From Acidiferrum sp963771295 (GTDB lineage: Bacteria > Acidobacteriota > Terriglobia > Acidiferrales > UBA7541), in the NCBI GenBank assembly GCA_963771295.1, contig CAVYTB010000017.1, forward strand, positions 124,001 through 188,000: DNA of 64,000 bases, given 5' to 3'. The notes under the pieces are model-generated. The model saw only the letters and a list, made by a program, of their open reading frames with translations. It had not been told where the DNA came from and did no database searches. Position numbers and translations under genes: made by a program. Shown here in pieces: positions 16,599 to 25,658 of the stretch (positions within the stretch are counted from its first letter, which is position 1; the number at the start of each line of letters is the position of its first letter).

Positions 16599-16988
16599 TC
16601 ACTCTTCTACGATGGCGTCGGCTTCAATTTCCAGCAGGATTTCTGGCGAAATCAGCTTGCTTACCTCGACCATGGACGTAGCCGGCAGTATGTCCTTGAA
16701 GAACTCGCCGTGGGCGCGCCCAATCATCTGCCAATCCGCAATATTCGTCACGAAGATGCGGGTGCGCACCACATCCTTCAGGCTGGCTCCCGCGCGCTTC
16801 AGTGCTGACTCCAGATTGCGAATAATCTGCACGGTTTGCGCGTAAGGGTCGCCTACTCCGATAATTTTTCCATCTCGTCCCGTCGCGGTGGTTCCCGAAA
16901 CGCTGATGTGGTTTCCAACGCGAACGGCTCGGGAATAGCCGACGATGGGTTCCCAAGGCGTTCCGCTGGCGAAATTCTGTCGTGCCAT
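16599..16988 (-). CDS. RidA/YjgF family protein
   Basis: The ATG at 16988 has GAAGGGA upstream and gives 129 residues, the family length. Typical segments are GNHISVSGTTATGRDGKI, DPYAQTVQIIRNLESAL, VRTRIFVTNIADWQ and the C-terminal VEVSKLISPEILLEIEADAI. RidA proteins hydrolyse reactive enamine/imine intermediates; the canonical active-site Arg corresponds to VRTRIFV. The final Glu-rich motif differs from canonical RidA, so this may be one of the Rid1-7 groups with another substrate. A longer in-frame reading upstream overlaps the divergent CBS gene and is rejected. Confidence 0.92.
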   Translation of the reverse strand: MARQNFASGTPWEPIVGYSRAVRVGNHISVSGTTATGRDGKIIGVGDPYAQTVQIIRNLESALKRAGASLKDVVRTRIFVTNIADWQMIGRAHGEFFKDILPATSMVEVSKLISPEILLEIEADAIVEE

Positions 16989-17111
16989 AGTTGTCCCTTC
17001 TGACTGCCGCGTTTCCCCAAATGGTTGGGGGCCGCATGATAAACTTAAAAGCAGTATCGCATGGGGTAGGCGCAATGTGCGCGCCAGAGACGCCAGGCAT
17101 AGGACAGACGG

Positions 17112-18500
17112 ATGCGTTGCAACAACATTATTGAAGCTGTGGGGCACACGCCGCTGATTCGGCTCAACCGCATGGCACAAGGGCTGCAGCCGCAAATCTG
17201 GATTAAGGCGGAGATGCTGAATCCCGGCGGGTCCGTAAAGGACCGCATCGGCATCACCATGGTCGACGACGCTGAGAAACGCGGCTTGCTGAAGCCCGGC
17301 GGCACCATTATCGAGGGAACTTCCGGCAACACCGGGATGGGATTGGCGCTGGTGGCGGCGGTGCGCGGCTACAAGTGCGTGTTTACCACAACTGATAAGC
17401 AATCCAAGGAAAAAGTGGATTTATTGAAAGCGTTGGGCGCCGAAGTGATTGTTTGCCCGACGGCCGTTGAGCCGGAAGACCCGCGCAGCTATTACAGCGT
17501 GGCGAAAAAGCTGGCGCGCGAAATTCCCAGCTCTTTCTATCCGAATCAATACGACAACCCGACGAATCCTGAAGCGCACTACAAAACCACAGGCCCTGAA
17601 ATTTGGGAAGACAGTGAAGGCAAAATCACGCATTTTGTCTGCGGCATGGGCACCGGCGGCACGATCAGCGGCGTGGGCAAATTCCTGAAAGAGAAGAATC
17701 CGAACGTCAAAATCATCGGCGTGGATCCGGAAGGTTCGCTGTACTACGACTTCCACAAAACCGGAAAGATCGCTAAGGCGCGGACCTACGTGGTCGAGGG
17801 CATCGGCGAGGATTTCTTCCCGACGACCATGGACATGAAGATTCTCGACGATGTGATTCAGGTGAACGACGAAGAGTGCTTCGTGGTGGCGCGGCGACTG
17901 GCGAAGATGGACGGACTTTTTACCGGAGGTTCCGGAGGCGGATGTCTTTCCGGCGCGCTACGCCTGGCGAAGGAGCTGGGGCCGACTGATTACATTGTGG
18001 CGCTGCTGCCTGACACGGGGATGCGCTACTTGAGCAAGGTTTACAACGAAGAGTGGATGCGCGAACGCGGGTACGTGGAATCGAGCGTGCCGATCACTGC
18101 TGCGGAAGTGGTGCAGGCCAAGAAGCAGTCGGGCAAAGTTCGCGAGTTGGTGATTGTGAGGCCGTACCAGACCGTGTTCCATGCATTAAAAACGATGCAG
18201 GAACAGGACATTTCGCAGATCCCGGTATTTGAAGAAAATGTGCCCATCGGCACGGTGTACGAAGATCAGATTCTGACGTTGGCGTTGCAAGGCAAGGATC
18301 TGCGCAAATTGGTGGTGCGCGAAGTGATGAGCAAGCCGCTTCCTTTGATACCCAAGAACGCGAAAGTCGAGCGCGTAACTTATATTCTGAGCCACGAAAA
18401 TCCGGCCGTATTTGTGGACATGGATGACGGAAAGTTTGAAATCCTGACCAAATACGACTTGATGAGCACGGTGGCCAGTCTGATGGAACAAAAACGCTAG
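17112..18500 (+). CDS. Cystathionine beta-synthase
   Basis: This 462-residue fold-type II PLP enzyme has the Schiff-base Lys in NPGGSVKDRIG (K43), the substrate loop GTSGNTGMG and the phosphate loop GMGTGGTISGVGK. A C-terminal pair of CBS domains (from ~335, VIVRPYQTVFHALKTMQEQDISQIPV to AVFVDMDDGKFEILTKYDLM) distinguishes it from cysteine synthase. It condenses serine and homocysteine to cystathionine in the cytoplasm; a DNA-independent cysteine-synthase activity cannot be excluded. There is no N-terminal haem segment. It is followed 46 bases later by the homocysteine methyltransferase/MTHFR fusion, so both homocysteine branch enzymes sit together. Confidence 0.93.
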   Translation: MRCNNIIEAVGHTPLIRLNRMAQGLQPQIWIKAEMLNPGGSVKDRIGITMVDDAEKRGLLKPGGTIIEGTSGNTGMGLALVAAVRGYKCVFTTTDKQSKEKVDLLKALGAEVIVCPTAVEPEDPRSYYSVAKKLAREIPSSFYPNQYDNPTNPEAHYKTTGPEIWEDSEGKITHFVCGMGTGGTISGVGKFLKEKNPNVKIIGVDPEGSLYYDFHKTGKIAKARTYVVEGIGEDFFPTTMDMKILDDVIQVNDEECFVVARRLAKMDGLFTGGSGGGCLSGALRLAKELGPTDYIVALLPDTGMRYLSKVYNEEWMRERGYVESSVPITAAEVVQAKKQSGKVRELVIVRPYQTVFHALKTMQEQDISQIPVFEENVPIGTVYEDQILTLALQGKDLRKLVVREVMSKPLPLIPKNAKVERVTYILSHENPAVFVDMDDGKFEILTKYDLMSTVASLMEQKR

Positions 18501-18546
18501 CCGGATCTGCTGTGGGCAGCGGCTGCCGAGCACAGGATAACAACCA

Positions 18547-20376
18547 GTGAAGATAAAGGATTTCAACGACCGGCTGAAGGACTCCATTCTTATTGCGGAT
18601 GGAGCAATGGGTTCGCTGTTACACGAAACCGTTGGGGCAGTACGCTGCTTTGATGAGTTGAACACCACGGAGCCAGAAGCGGTGTTTCGTGTGCATCAGG
18701 CATACATTGAAGCGGGCGCGCAGATCATCGAGACGAATACGTTTGGCGCCAATCGCTTCAAACTTGCGCCCATTGGCCTTGGCGACGATGTGCAGCGCTT
18801 GAACAGCCGCGGCGTGAAGATCGCTCGTGAAGCGCGAGAATCCGCAGCTCGCGAAGTGCTCATCGCCGGCTCCGTTGGCCCACTGGGCATTGGTGTACAG
18901 GCGCGCCATCCGGAACCGGACGAAATCATCGATGTTTTTCACGAGCAAGCGCTGGCGCTGGAAGAACGCGGCGTCGATTTCTTCATTCTGGAAACATTTT
19001 CGTATGTGGACGAGTTGATGCTGGCGATAGACGCGATCCGCTCGTTCTCTGGACTGCCGATTGTGGCGCAGTTGACGTACTCGGAGGAAGGCACTACCTA
19101 TGGGGATGTGAGCCCGTTCCTGGCGGCCACGATGCTGAAAGATAAAAACGTGCAAGTGATTGGGGCGAATTGCACGCTGGGGCCGCAGTCGTTGCTGCCG
19201 ATTCTGAGGGAACTGGCCAGCGTGGAGGGCGTGTGCGTAAGCGGCATGCCGAATGCGGGCTTCCCTAAAAAAGAAGGTGACCGCATCGTTTACCCCAAGT
19301 CGTCGCCAGAATATTTTGCGTTGTTCGCGCGGGAAGCCGCGGAAGCAGGCGTGCGCATTCTGGGTGGCTGTTGCGGGACTACGCCGGCGCACATTCGAGC
19401 GATGGCGAATCAGGTGAAAGCGCTGAAGCCCGGTCATGCGCATCACGCGGGCACAGTTGTCGCGGTGAAACAGCCGATGGTTCCGGTGCAGCAGAAGGAA
19501 CCGGAAAGCAAATTCTGGAAAAAGCTTCAGAAGAAGGAGTTTGCGGTTTGCGTGGAAATTGACCCGCCAAAGGGGATTGCGCTGGACCGCATCTACGAGC
19601 AAGTCGATAAGGTGATGGCCTCGGGCAAGGTGGATTGCATCGACATCAACAGCGGCGCAATGGCTCGCGTTGGGATGGACGCTTTGATTGTGGCTGGAGC
19701 TCTGGAAGCCCGCGGCGTCGAAACTGTACCGCATCTGACCACGCGCGACCAGAACATTATCGGTTTGCAGGCGATGCTACTTGGCGCGTGGACGGTTGGC
19801 GGCGTACGCAACGTTCTGGGAATTACCGGTGATCCGCCTTCGGTGGGCGATTATCCGGAAACCAGCGGCGTGTACGAAGTGGATTCCGTCGGCTTGGTGA
19901 AGATACTCAGTCGCTTGAACCAGGGCACGGACTGGGCCGGGAAAACGTTGGGTGGGCAGACGAATTTTACGATTGGCGTGGCATTAAATCCTGTTGCCGA
20001 TGATCTCGACAATGAAATCGCGCGCTTTCACGCGAAAGTGGAAGCGGGGGCACACTTTGCTATGACGCAGCCGCTGTTCGACCCGGAACACTGGCATGCG
20101 TTCCTGGAAAAGCTGGGTGGCGAGCCCGCGATTCCGGTTTTGATTGGTGTGTGGCCGCTGAACAGCTACAAGCAAGCACTGCGGCTGAACAATGAAGTGC
20201 CGGGCATCATGATTCCGGAACCGTTGCTGAAGTCCATGGAAGCAGCGGGTGTCGCGGCGCGAGAACGCGGATTTGAGGTTGCGAAAGAAATGCTGGCTTG
20301 GGCGCGCACCGAACTGGCGGGCGCGTACTTGATTCCTCCGTTCAAACGTTACGAAGAAATTCTAGAGATTCTGTAA
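18547..20376 (+). CDS. Bifunctional homocysteine S-methyltransferase / methylenetetrahydrofolate reductase
   Basis: This 609-residue fusion starts at GTG 18547. The N-terminal half is a Pfam S-methyl_trans domain (ILIADGAMGSLLHE, ETNTFGANR) with zinc ligands in GANCTLGP and GGCCGTTP. The C-terminal half (from ~325, FAVCVEIDPPKGIALDRIYEQ) is a MetF-type reductase with PHLTTRDQN, GVRNVLGITGDPP and HFAMTQPLFD. It makes 5-methyl-THF and methylates homocysteine, although whether methyl-THF is the direct donor is not readable. It follows the CBS gene and is probably co-transcribed. Confidence 0.94.
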   Translation: MKIKDFNDRLKDSILIADGAMGSLLHETVGAVRCFDELNTTEPEAVFRVHQAYIEAGAQIIETNTFGANRFKLAPIGLGDDVQRLNSRGVKIAREARESAAREVLIAGSVGPLGIGVQARHPEPDEIIDVFHEQALALEERGVDFFILETFSYVDELMLAIDAIRSFSGLPIVAQLTYSEEGTTYGDVSPFLAATMLKDKNVQVIGANCTLGPQSLLPILRELASVEGVCVSGMPNAGFPKKEGDRIVYPKSSPEYFALFAREAAEAGVRILGGCCGTTPAHIRAMANQVKALKPGHAHHAGTVVAVKQPMVPVQQKEPESKFWKKLQKKEFAVCVEIDPPKGIALDRIYEQVDKVMASGKVDCIDINSGAMARVGMDALIVAGALEARGVETVPHLTTRDQNIIGLQAMLLGAWTVGGVRNVLGITGDPPSVGDYPETSGVYEVDSVGLVKILSRLNQGTDWAGKTLGGQTNFTIGVALNPVADDLDNEIARFHAKVEAGAHFAMTQPLFDPEHWHAFLEKLGGEPAIPVLIGVWPLNSYKQALRLNNEVPGIMIPEPLLKSMEAAGVAARERGFEVAKEMLAWARTELAGAYLIPPFKRYEEILEIL

Positions 20377-20395
20377 CAACGGCGACGCGAACTGG

Positions 20396-20881
20396 CTAGG
20401 GCTTCGCTGGAGTTGACTGGCTGGTGTGGTCGTGGACGATCTTCCAGCCATCGGGAAATTTCTGGAAGACCAGACTGAACACGCCGCCGACATTCCCACC
20501 GTCGCGGGTGAGATGCCACTTGCCGAGAACTAGGGCTGCGTTATCACCGAGCGAATGAACCTCGAGGTCGGTGAAGTCCAGATGGCCCATGGCGGCCTTG
20601 TCGGGATAACCCTGCTTGTAGTGAGCCGAAATCGGAGCGTAGCCGCGGGTGATGCCGGTGGTACCCGCAAAGGTAAGTTCCGGGGAATTCCAATAGCCTT
20701 GCATAAAGGCTTCCACATCTCCTTGATTCCAGGCGGTTTGCTGGCGTGCAAGAATGCCTTTAATAGCTGCCTGCTGTGCAAGAGTGGCGGGCTGCGTTGC
20801 GGAGCCTCGATTGGCGTTTATGGCAAGCAGCATCAGGCTCATCGTAAGCACAAGAAAAGTTAGGCGGATAGTTCGATTCAT
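20396..20881 (-). CDS. Exported DUF4440/SnoaL-like (NTF2 fold) protein
   Basis: The ATG at 20881 is behind AAGGAAA and gives 161 residues with a signal peptide (LTFLVLTMSLMLLAINANRGSA). The mature part is an NTF2-like cone: ILARQQTAWNQGDVEAFMQGY, FAGTTGITRGYAPISAHYKQ, DNAALVLGKWHLTRDGG and FQKFPDGWKIVHDHTS. No catalytic residues can be assigned. It appears monocistronic and convergent with the MTHFR fusion. Confidence 0.88.
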   Translation of the reverse strand: MNRTIRLTFLVLTMSLMLLAINANRGSATQPATLAQQAAIKGILARQQTAWNQGDVEAFMQGYWNSPELTFAGTTGITRGYAPISAHYKQGYPDKAAMGHLDFTDLEVHSLGDNAALVLGKWHLTRDGGNVGGVFSLVFQKFPDGWKIVHDHTSQSTPAKP

Positions 20882-21054
20882 CGGTTTTTCCTTGAGACGC
20901 GGAATGTGCTGCAGCATAAGCCAGCACAGGCTCTTTCGACAAGGGAACTGGTTGGTGGCGAAATAGTTATGCCGGGAAGGACCATGCCAAGTGGTACGGG
21001 CGGGCTATTGGCTGAGCATGTTGGGAACGCGATACTGTGTTCGGAGGCTGAGGG

Positions 21055-21459
21055 ATGTTCGCCACCATGATACTAGCCATCGCGATTGTGGCAATGTTTC
21101 AGTTCGCCATCTATTACTGGCGAGCGGTACTGACCGGCGTTGCCTCTCTGCCTGTTTCAAACCAGGTGCTGGAAGCGGCTCACGCGGACGAAGGGGAATT
21201 GCGGGGCGGAGACTTCCGCAGGCTCGCAGGCCTCTATGATCTCACTCCCGAACTGAAGAGTGGAGGAACCGGCTTGGGCCTGGTCAGTTTGTACTTTGCA
21301 GTGGTTCGCAAAGCAGACGCTCTCTTCGGCAAAGTGTCACCTGCATTTATGAGTTGGGGCGAACGAGAAATGGCTCTTTGCGCCCGCTATGCAGCGGTGC
21401 AAATTGACCGCAGGCTGCAAGCCAACCTCGAGCAGGCAGCTTCGATGCGGTCCTGCTAG
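21055..21459 (+). CDS. Small membrane-anchored hypothetical protein
   Basis: 134 residues start at ATG 21055. One N-terminal TM helix (MILAIAIVAMFQFAIYYW) is followed by a soluble helical region (DFRRLAGLYDLTPELKSGG, WGEREMALCARYAAVQIDRRLQANLEQA). The topology suggests inner-membrane anchoring with a cytoplasmic or periplasmic helical domain. I do not recognise the family. Codon and amino-acid composition look coding, and no overlapping gene competes. Confidence 0.65.
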   Translation: MFATMILAIAIVAMFQFAIYYWRAVLTGVASLPVSNQVLEAAHADEGELRGGDFRRLAGLYDLTPELKSGGTGLGLVSLYFAVVRKADALFGKVSPAFMSWGEREMALCARYAAVQIDRRLQANLEQAASMRSC

Positions 21460-21655
21460 GTGTTCTTCTCCGGGTGTTTTATTCCGTGGATACAGAGTGA
21501 TTTGTGACTGGTGATTCGTGACTTGTGATTAGACCGCCGTTGGCCGGTGCGGCGCGCTACTAAGAGCTGGCATGAAAGCCAGCACTGCACTTAAGACTAA
21601 AGACAAATTCGCGTTGGCGTTTTTCCTCTTCGATTGACTTGGATGCTGTGTAGGG

Positions 21656-22654
21656 TTAGTAGGACCACCTTAAGAGTGTGGCGCCCGAGGTGAAACCGGC
21701 GCCCACGGCGGCAAGCAACACTACGTCACCCTTCTTTAGTTTCTTCTCTTCGAGCGCGGTCTGCATTGCCAGAGGAATGGTGCCGGCGGTGGTGTTGCCA
21801 AAGCGTTCGATGTTGATAATCACTTTTTCCAGCGGCATTCCGAGTCGTTCGGCCGTAGCCGTGATGATGCGCTTGTTGGCCTGATGGGCGATAAAGCAAT
21901 CCACATCTTTGCCGGTCATACCATTCTTGGCCAGGACGCGTTCGGTCATTTCGGCCATTTTCTTTACGGCGTACTTGAAAACATTTTTTCCATCCTGATG
22001 GATGTAGTGCATCTTCTGATCGACGGTGGCGTGCGAGGCGGGATTCAAGCTGCCTCCGCCCGGCATGTAAAGGAATTGACCGCCTACGCCCTCGATCTGT
22101 GCCACATGATCGATGATGCCCGCTTCGCCGTCGGTCGCGGGTTCGAGCATGATGGCTCCAGCGCCATCGCCAAAAATAATGCAAACCGCGCGATCGGTGT
22201 AATCGGTCATGGCTGAATTGACATCAGAGCCGATGACTAAGACTTTCTTGTATTGCCCCGATTCAACAAACTTGGTTCCGGCATTCAGCGCGTAGAGAAA
22301 ACCGGAACAGCCCGCGGAAACGTCGAATCCCCAGGTATTCTCGATTCCCAATTTGTGCTGGACCAGGCACGCCGTGGACGGATACATCATATCGGGCGTC
22401 ACAGTGCCCACGACGATCAGGTCCACGGACTGCAAATCAAAAGGATGAGCGGCCATCAATTTCTTCACTGCTTGAACCGCAAGGTCGCTGGCGGCCACGC
22501 CTTTGTCCGCGAGATGCCGCTCGCGTATGCCCACCCGCTCCATGATCCACTGGTCGTTGGTATCGACCATCTTCTCCAGATCAGCATTGGTCAGCACGCG
22601 CGGCGGCACATACCCAGCTACACCCGTAATTTTTGCGGCGATGCGGCGAGACAT
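21656..22654 (-). CDS. fabH: Beta-ketoacyl-ACP synthase III
   Basis: This 332-residue protein has a complete Cys-His-Asn triad: C116 in DVSAGCSGFL, His in FIAHQANKRI and Asn in FGNTTAGTIP. It primes type II fatty-acid synthesis by condensing acetyl-CoA (or a branched acyl-CoA) with malonyl-ACP. GDGAGAIMLE and the C-terminal VLLAAVGAGFTSGATLLRW are also typical. It is not beside plsX, fabD or acpP, so the fab cluster is split or this is an additional copy. Confidence 0.96.
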   Translation of the reverse strand: MSRRIAAKITGVAGYVPPRVLTNADLEKMVDTNDQWIMERVGIRERHLADKGVAASDLAVQAVKKLMAAHPFDLQSVDLIVVGTVTPDMMYPSTACLVQHKLGIENTWGFDVSAGCSGFLYALNAGTKFVESGQYKKVLVIGSDVNSAMTDYTDRAVCIIFGDGAGAIMLEPATDGEAGIIDHVAQIEGVGGQFLYMPGGGSLNPASHATVDQKMHYIHQDGKNVFKYAVKKMAEMTERVLAKNGMTGKDVDCFIAHQANKRIITATAERLGMPLEKVIINIERFGNTTAGTIPLAMQTALEEKKLKKGDVVLLAAVGAGFTSGATLLRWSY

Positions 22655-22738
22655 GATTCTCCTTGTTGATTCTTAATGCCTGAGCGTAAATGCTGATTGT
22701 ATGCGATGCGGTTTGCCAGAAACAAGCGTGGTGGCGAT

Positions 22739-23149
22739 TCACACCGGGGGAAGTATTTCGTAGCGCAGCGTGATCTTGGCCGTTTTCTTCAGCATGGCCT
22801 CGACCGAACAATATTTCTCCTCGCTGAGCGCGATGGCGTGTTTTACGGCATGTTCGTCCAGTGCGCCTCGCAACCGGTAGACAATTTCCAGCTTGGTCCA
22901 GACTCTAGGTGCCTGCGCTGCGCGTTCGCCCGAGCAGATGACTTCGAGTGACTGCAGCTTCTGGCGCTTCTTCAGAAGGATGATAACGATGTCCGTGGCG
23001 GTGCAGGCGCCGAGCGCCATCAGCACCATCTCCATGGGGCCGGCAGCTTTGTTGGACTCGCGATCGGAATCGAACGGGACGGCATGGCCGGACGGACTGG
23101 TGGCCAGAAATTTCTGTTCCCCGGTCCACTGAATCGTTGCTGTTTCCAT
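22739..23149 (-). CDS. OsmC family protein
   Basis: 136 residues with the OsmC/Ohr fold. The first cysteine of the peroxidatic pair is in LMALGACTATDIVIIL, the second in EEKYCSVEAML. SHAVPFDSD-type and GPMEMVLMAL segments match the YhfA/OsmC subgroup rather than Ohr. It is probably a thiol peroxidase acting on organic hydroperoxides. It is 84 bases downstream of fabH on the same strand. Confidence 0.92.
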   Translation of the reverse strand: METATIQWTGEQKFLATSPSGHAVPFDSDRESNKAAGPMEMVLMALGACTATDIVIILLKKRQKLQSLEVICSGERAAQAPRVWTKLEIVYRLRGALDEHAVKHAIALSEEKYCSVEAMLKKTAKITLRYEILPPV

Positions 23150-23231
23150 GAGCGAATCCTTTAACAGGTGGTGATAAACGGCAGCCTAAACACTCTAGCA
23201 GATATGGGTAGGACGAGGGCAGGCTGCGGCG

Positions 23232-24038
23232 CTAGGAATGCGCGCGTCTGCGCCTTTTCAGCAGGAAAACCATCTGCTCCGCGGAGTTGTCCAGGGGCGC
23301 GCGGGCAAACGATGCGTATTCTTTATACGGTTCGAGGCCGGCCAGCAGGAACAGCGCGCGCAGATGCGGGTAAGTGTAGTAGGACATGATTAATGGCTCA
23401 GTCTCCTGCTTCACCAGCTTGTTGCCGAGGACGGTGCGAAAGAAAAACGTAGCGGTGAAGATCTGGTTGATCTTGTCGACGGAATCCTTGCGAAAATAGC
23501 GCCGGATTACTCTGCTGGGATCGGCGGAGTCGTGCCACTCGAGTTCCAGTATTTCTTCGCCGATCCCACCGGGAATTTTTTCAAATTTGGGAAAAAACAC
23601 GTCGAAGGCAAAGATGCCATCCGTTTTGAGATGAAACGCCGCGGAGGCCAGGGCGCGGACTTGATCGTGCACAGTGCGCATATGCTGGAGCGGCCGAAAC
23701 GCCATGATTACCAAGGGATATTTTCTGCTCAACCGGAAGTGGCGCATGTCTCCGCGGTGAAGGCGCACGTTTTGGCGAACCTGACGGGATTCCTGTTTCA
23801 GACGATCTTTCAAGACGCTGAGCATGGGCAAAGAATTGTCGACACCGAGAATTTCAATTCCGTTGCGCGCGATGGGGAGAAGCACGCGACCGGTTCCGCA
23901 GCCAATTTCCAGAACTGGTCCGTCGGCCTTCTTCGCTAAATCCACGTAGAAGGGCAGATCCGTCAGATCGGCCTTCACAGCATACGCGTCGTCGTAGTAT
24001 TTGGCAGAAGTGCTGTACGAACGAACGAGATCCTTCAC
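23232..24038 (-). CDS. Class I SAM-dependent methyltransferase
   Basis: 268 residues. SAM motif I is PVLEIGCGTGRVLLPIA, the motif II acid is in ILGVDNSLPML, and HRGDMRHFRL and PLVIMAFRPLQHM follow. The N-terminal YSTSAKYYDDAYAV is typical of the family. The C-terminal part (DKINQIFTATFFFRTVLGNKLVKQETEPLIMSYYT, broken here only by description) resembles small-molecule methyltransferases. Substrate is unknown. It runs in the same direction as the second methyltransferase 42 bases upstream. Confidence 0.88.
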   Translation of the reverse strand: MKDLVRSYSTSAKYYDDAYAVKADLTDLPFYVDLAKKADGPVLEIGCGTGRVLLPIARNGIEILGVDNSLPMLSVLKDRLKQESRQVRQNVRLHRGDMRHFRLSRKYPLVIMAFRPLQHMRTVHDQVRALASAAFHLKTDGIFAFDVFFPKFEKIPGGIGEEILELEWHDSADPSRVIRRYFRKDSVDKINQIFTATFFFRTVLGNKLVKQETEPLIMSYYTYPHLRALFLLAGLEPYKEYASFARAPLDNSAEQMVFLLKRRRRAHS

Positions 24039-24080
24039 GGCCGTCCCTTCCCAGCTGGACTTGTTGTGTATGGAACGAGA

Positions 24081-24835
24081 TCAGAATTCGGCGTGATCCG
24101 ACCATCCGCGTTTGTCGTCACCCACTTTTTCAAAGGCAATGCATCGGCAATCGGGCGTGAAACCGAGGGTCTCGTCGGGAATCACAAATTTGGATTTGAA
24201 CAGTTTTCGGACTTGAGGTGAGACGCGCTCGATCTGCCGAATAAGGCGCGCGATCTTCGATGGCTTGTAGTCGGCCACCTGCTCGGTGGTAGCCACGACG
24301 CGATAGGCGCGGTTTGTAGCAACGTAGCGGCACGCCTCGTGGACTCCGGAAAAAAAGCGTCGTCGAACACCACCACGCCGCCTAAGGACAGGAGGCGGTC
24401 AACATGGAAGAAATCGGTCAATGCGGAATCAAACGTGTGCCACCCGTCGATAAAGGCAAAATCGATCCGTGTTCCCAACGCTTCGAGCTCAGCCAATGCC
24501 AGATGAGAATACGATTCCCTGAGTTCAACCAGATTTCCAAAACCTGCCACCTTGAGGTTGTTCATCCCGATGCCTTTCCATTGAGTACTTTGGAAGGCGT
24601 CGATAGCGATGTGATGAAGGCCGCCGCATTCCTGCAACGCTTCGCAAATGAACAGTGCGGAAACTCCGAATGCAAGGCCGACTTCCAGTGTGGTCTTCGG
24701 CTTTCGTTGCCGGATCAGGATCTGAAGGAACCCTCCAACATCCGGAGTGATGGCAGAGTCGAGAGGAAGGACTTCCGACCCATCAACCGAGCGTACTTGT
24801 TTTGTGCGGAGGATTTCTTCGAGTAGGGGAACCAT
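24081..24835 (-). pseudogene. Class I SAM methyltransferase, frameshifted
   Basis: From ATG 24835 the frame reads as a Methyltransf_24/CmcI-like enzyme (TLEVGLAFGVSALFICEAL, IDFAFIDGWHTFDSALTDF, SLGGVVVFDDAFF). At a run of seven T on the minus strand (24350-24356) it shifts into an unrelated tail. Adding one T restores a natural continuation (SGVHEACRYVATNRAYRVV, then VADYKPSKIARLIRQI and FTPDCRCIAFEKVGDDKRG) to the stop at 24081. The conserved half downstream is intact, so the lesion is either recent or a sequencing error. Family length (about 250) fits the restored protein. Confidence 0.85.
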
Positions 24836-24954
24836 GCGAAGGCAATTCTAACTCAGAACGCCTAAAGCGATATCGAAGAAGGGTGTTGGGGGGCCAATTT
24901 TCCAGTTTGCCTAAGCGCTTCTTTTGTCGGCCTTTCGATGCAGTTGTGAGCGAA

Positions 24955-25548
24955 TTACTGGATTAGTTTACGGCGTACCATGGCAGCCAATCCCAGAATG
25001 CCGATGCCCAAAAGAGACAGGGAGGCAGGCTCGGGAGCAGGGTCGGGGGTGGAAAAGGTGACGCTTTGCAGCGCACCCGTCCAGAACTGACCGGAAATCT
25101 CAGCCAAATTCACAGCGCCGATGGGAGCGCTCTCGCCGGAGTCTGTTGAAGTGGTGATGGAGCCATTCATACCGACGGTGTAAGTGGATAGGACGGTGGT
25201 GTCATCGACGCCGAATACGGTGATGGTTTCGGTGCCGCCAAAGCCTTTGAAATCGCGCAGCCTGATGGAAAATGAAGTTTGCGGAACAGTGAAATCGATG
25301 GTCAGATCGCCCTGATTGCCCAACAATTCATAATTTGGAGCGCCGAACCAGCCTGGAGGATCAAGCTGCAGTGAAAAGCCGCTGGTATCCAGGGTAAAGC
25401 CGGGAAAAGCGAGCGAAGTGCCGACATTCAGGGCCGCTTTGCCTGCGTCGGTCTTCGCGCCATAGGCATTAAAAGTCTGCGTATCGGCGAACGTCTGCGC
25501 GTTGCCCAGCAGAACCGTGAACGTAAATGCTAGAACAAACTTCTTCAC
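24955..25548 (-). CDS. PEP-CTERM sorting domain protein
   Basis: 197 residues. A signal peptide (FVLAFTFTVLLGNAQTFA) starts it, a secreted beta-rich region (FNAYGAKTDAG, TIDFTVPQTSFSIRLRDFKGFGG) fills it, and the C-terminal sorting tail is PEPASLSLLGIGILGLAAMV followed by RRK: the PEP motif, TM helix and basic end. Proteins with this tail are processed by an exosortase (EpsH/XrtA) and usually go with exopolysaccharide export. No exosortase gene is in the window. Confidence 0.93.
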   Translation of the reverse strand: MKKFVLAFTFTVLLGNAQTFADTQTFNAYGAKTDAGKAALNVGTSLAFPGFTLDTSGFSLQLDPPGWFGAPNYELLGNQGDLTIDFTVPQTSFSIRLRDFKGFGGTETITVFGVDDTTVLSTYTVGMNGSITTSTDSGESAPIGAVNLAEISGQFWTGALQSVTFSTPDPAPEPASLSLLGIGILGLAAMVRRKLIQ

Positions 25549-25658
25549 ATTGCCTCTCTCTGTCAGTGGGCGGTCTTAGCAGGAACCAAGGGGCCGAGCT
25601 GGGAGAGTATGATGGCATAAAATCGGGTAGCCCGGAACTGTGAGTTCGCGTGCGCTTG

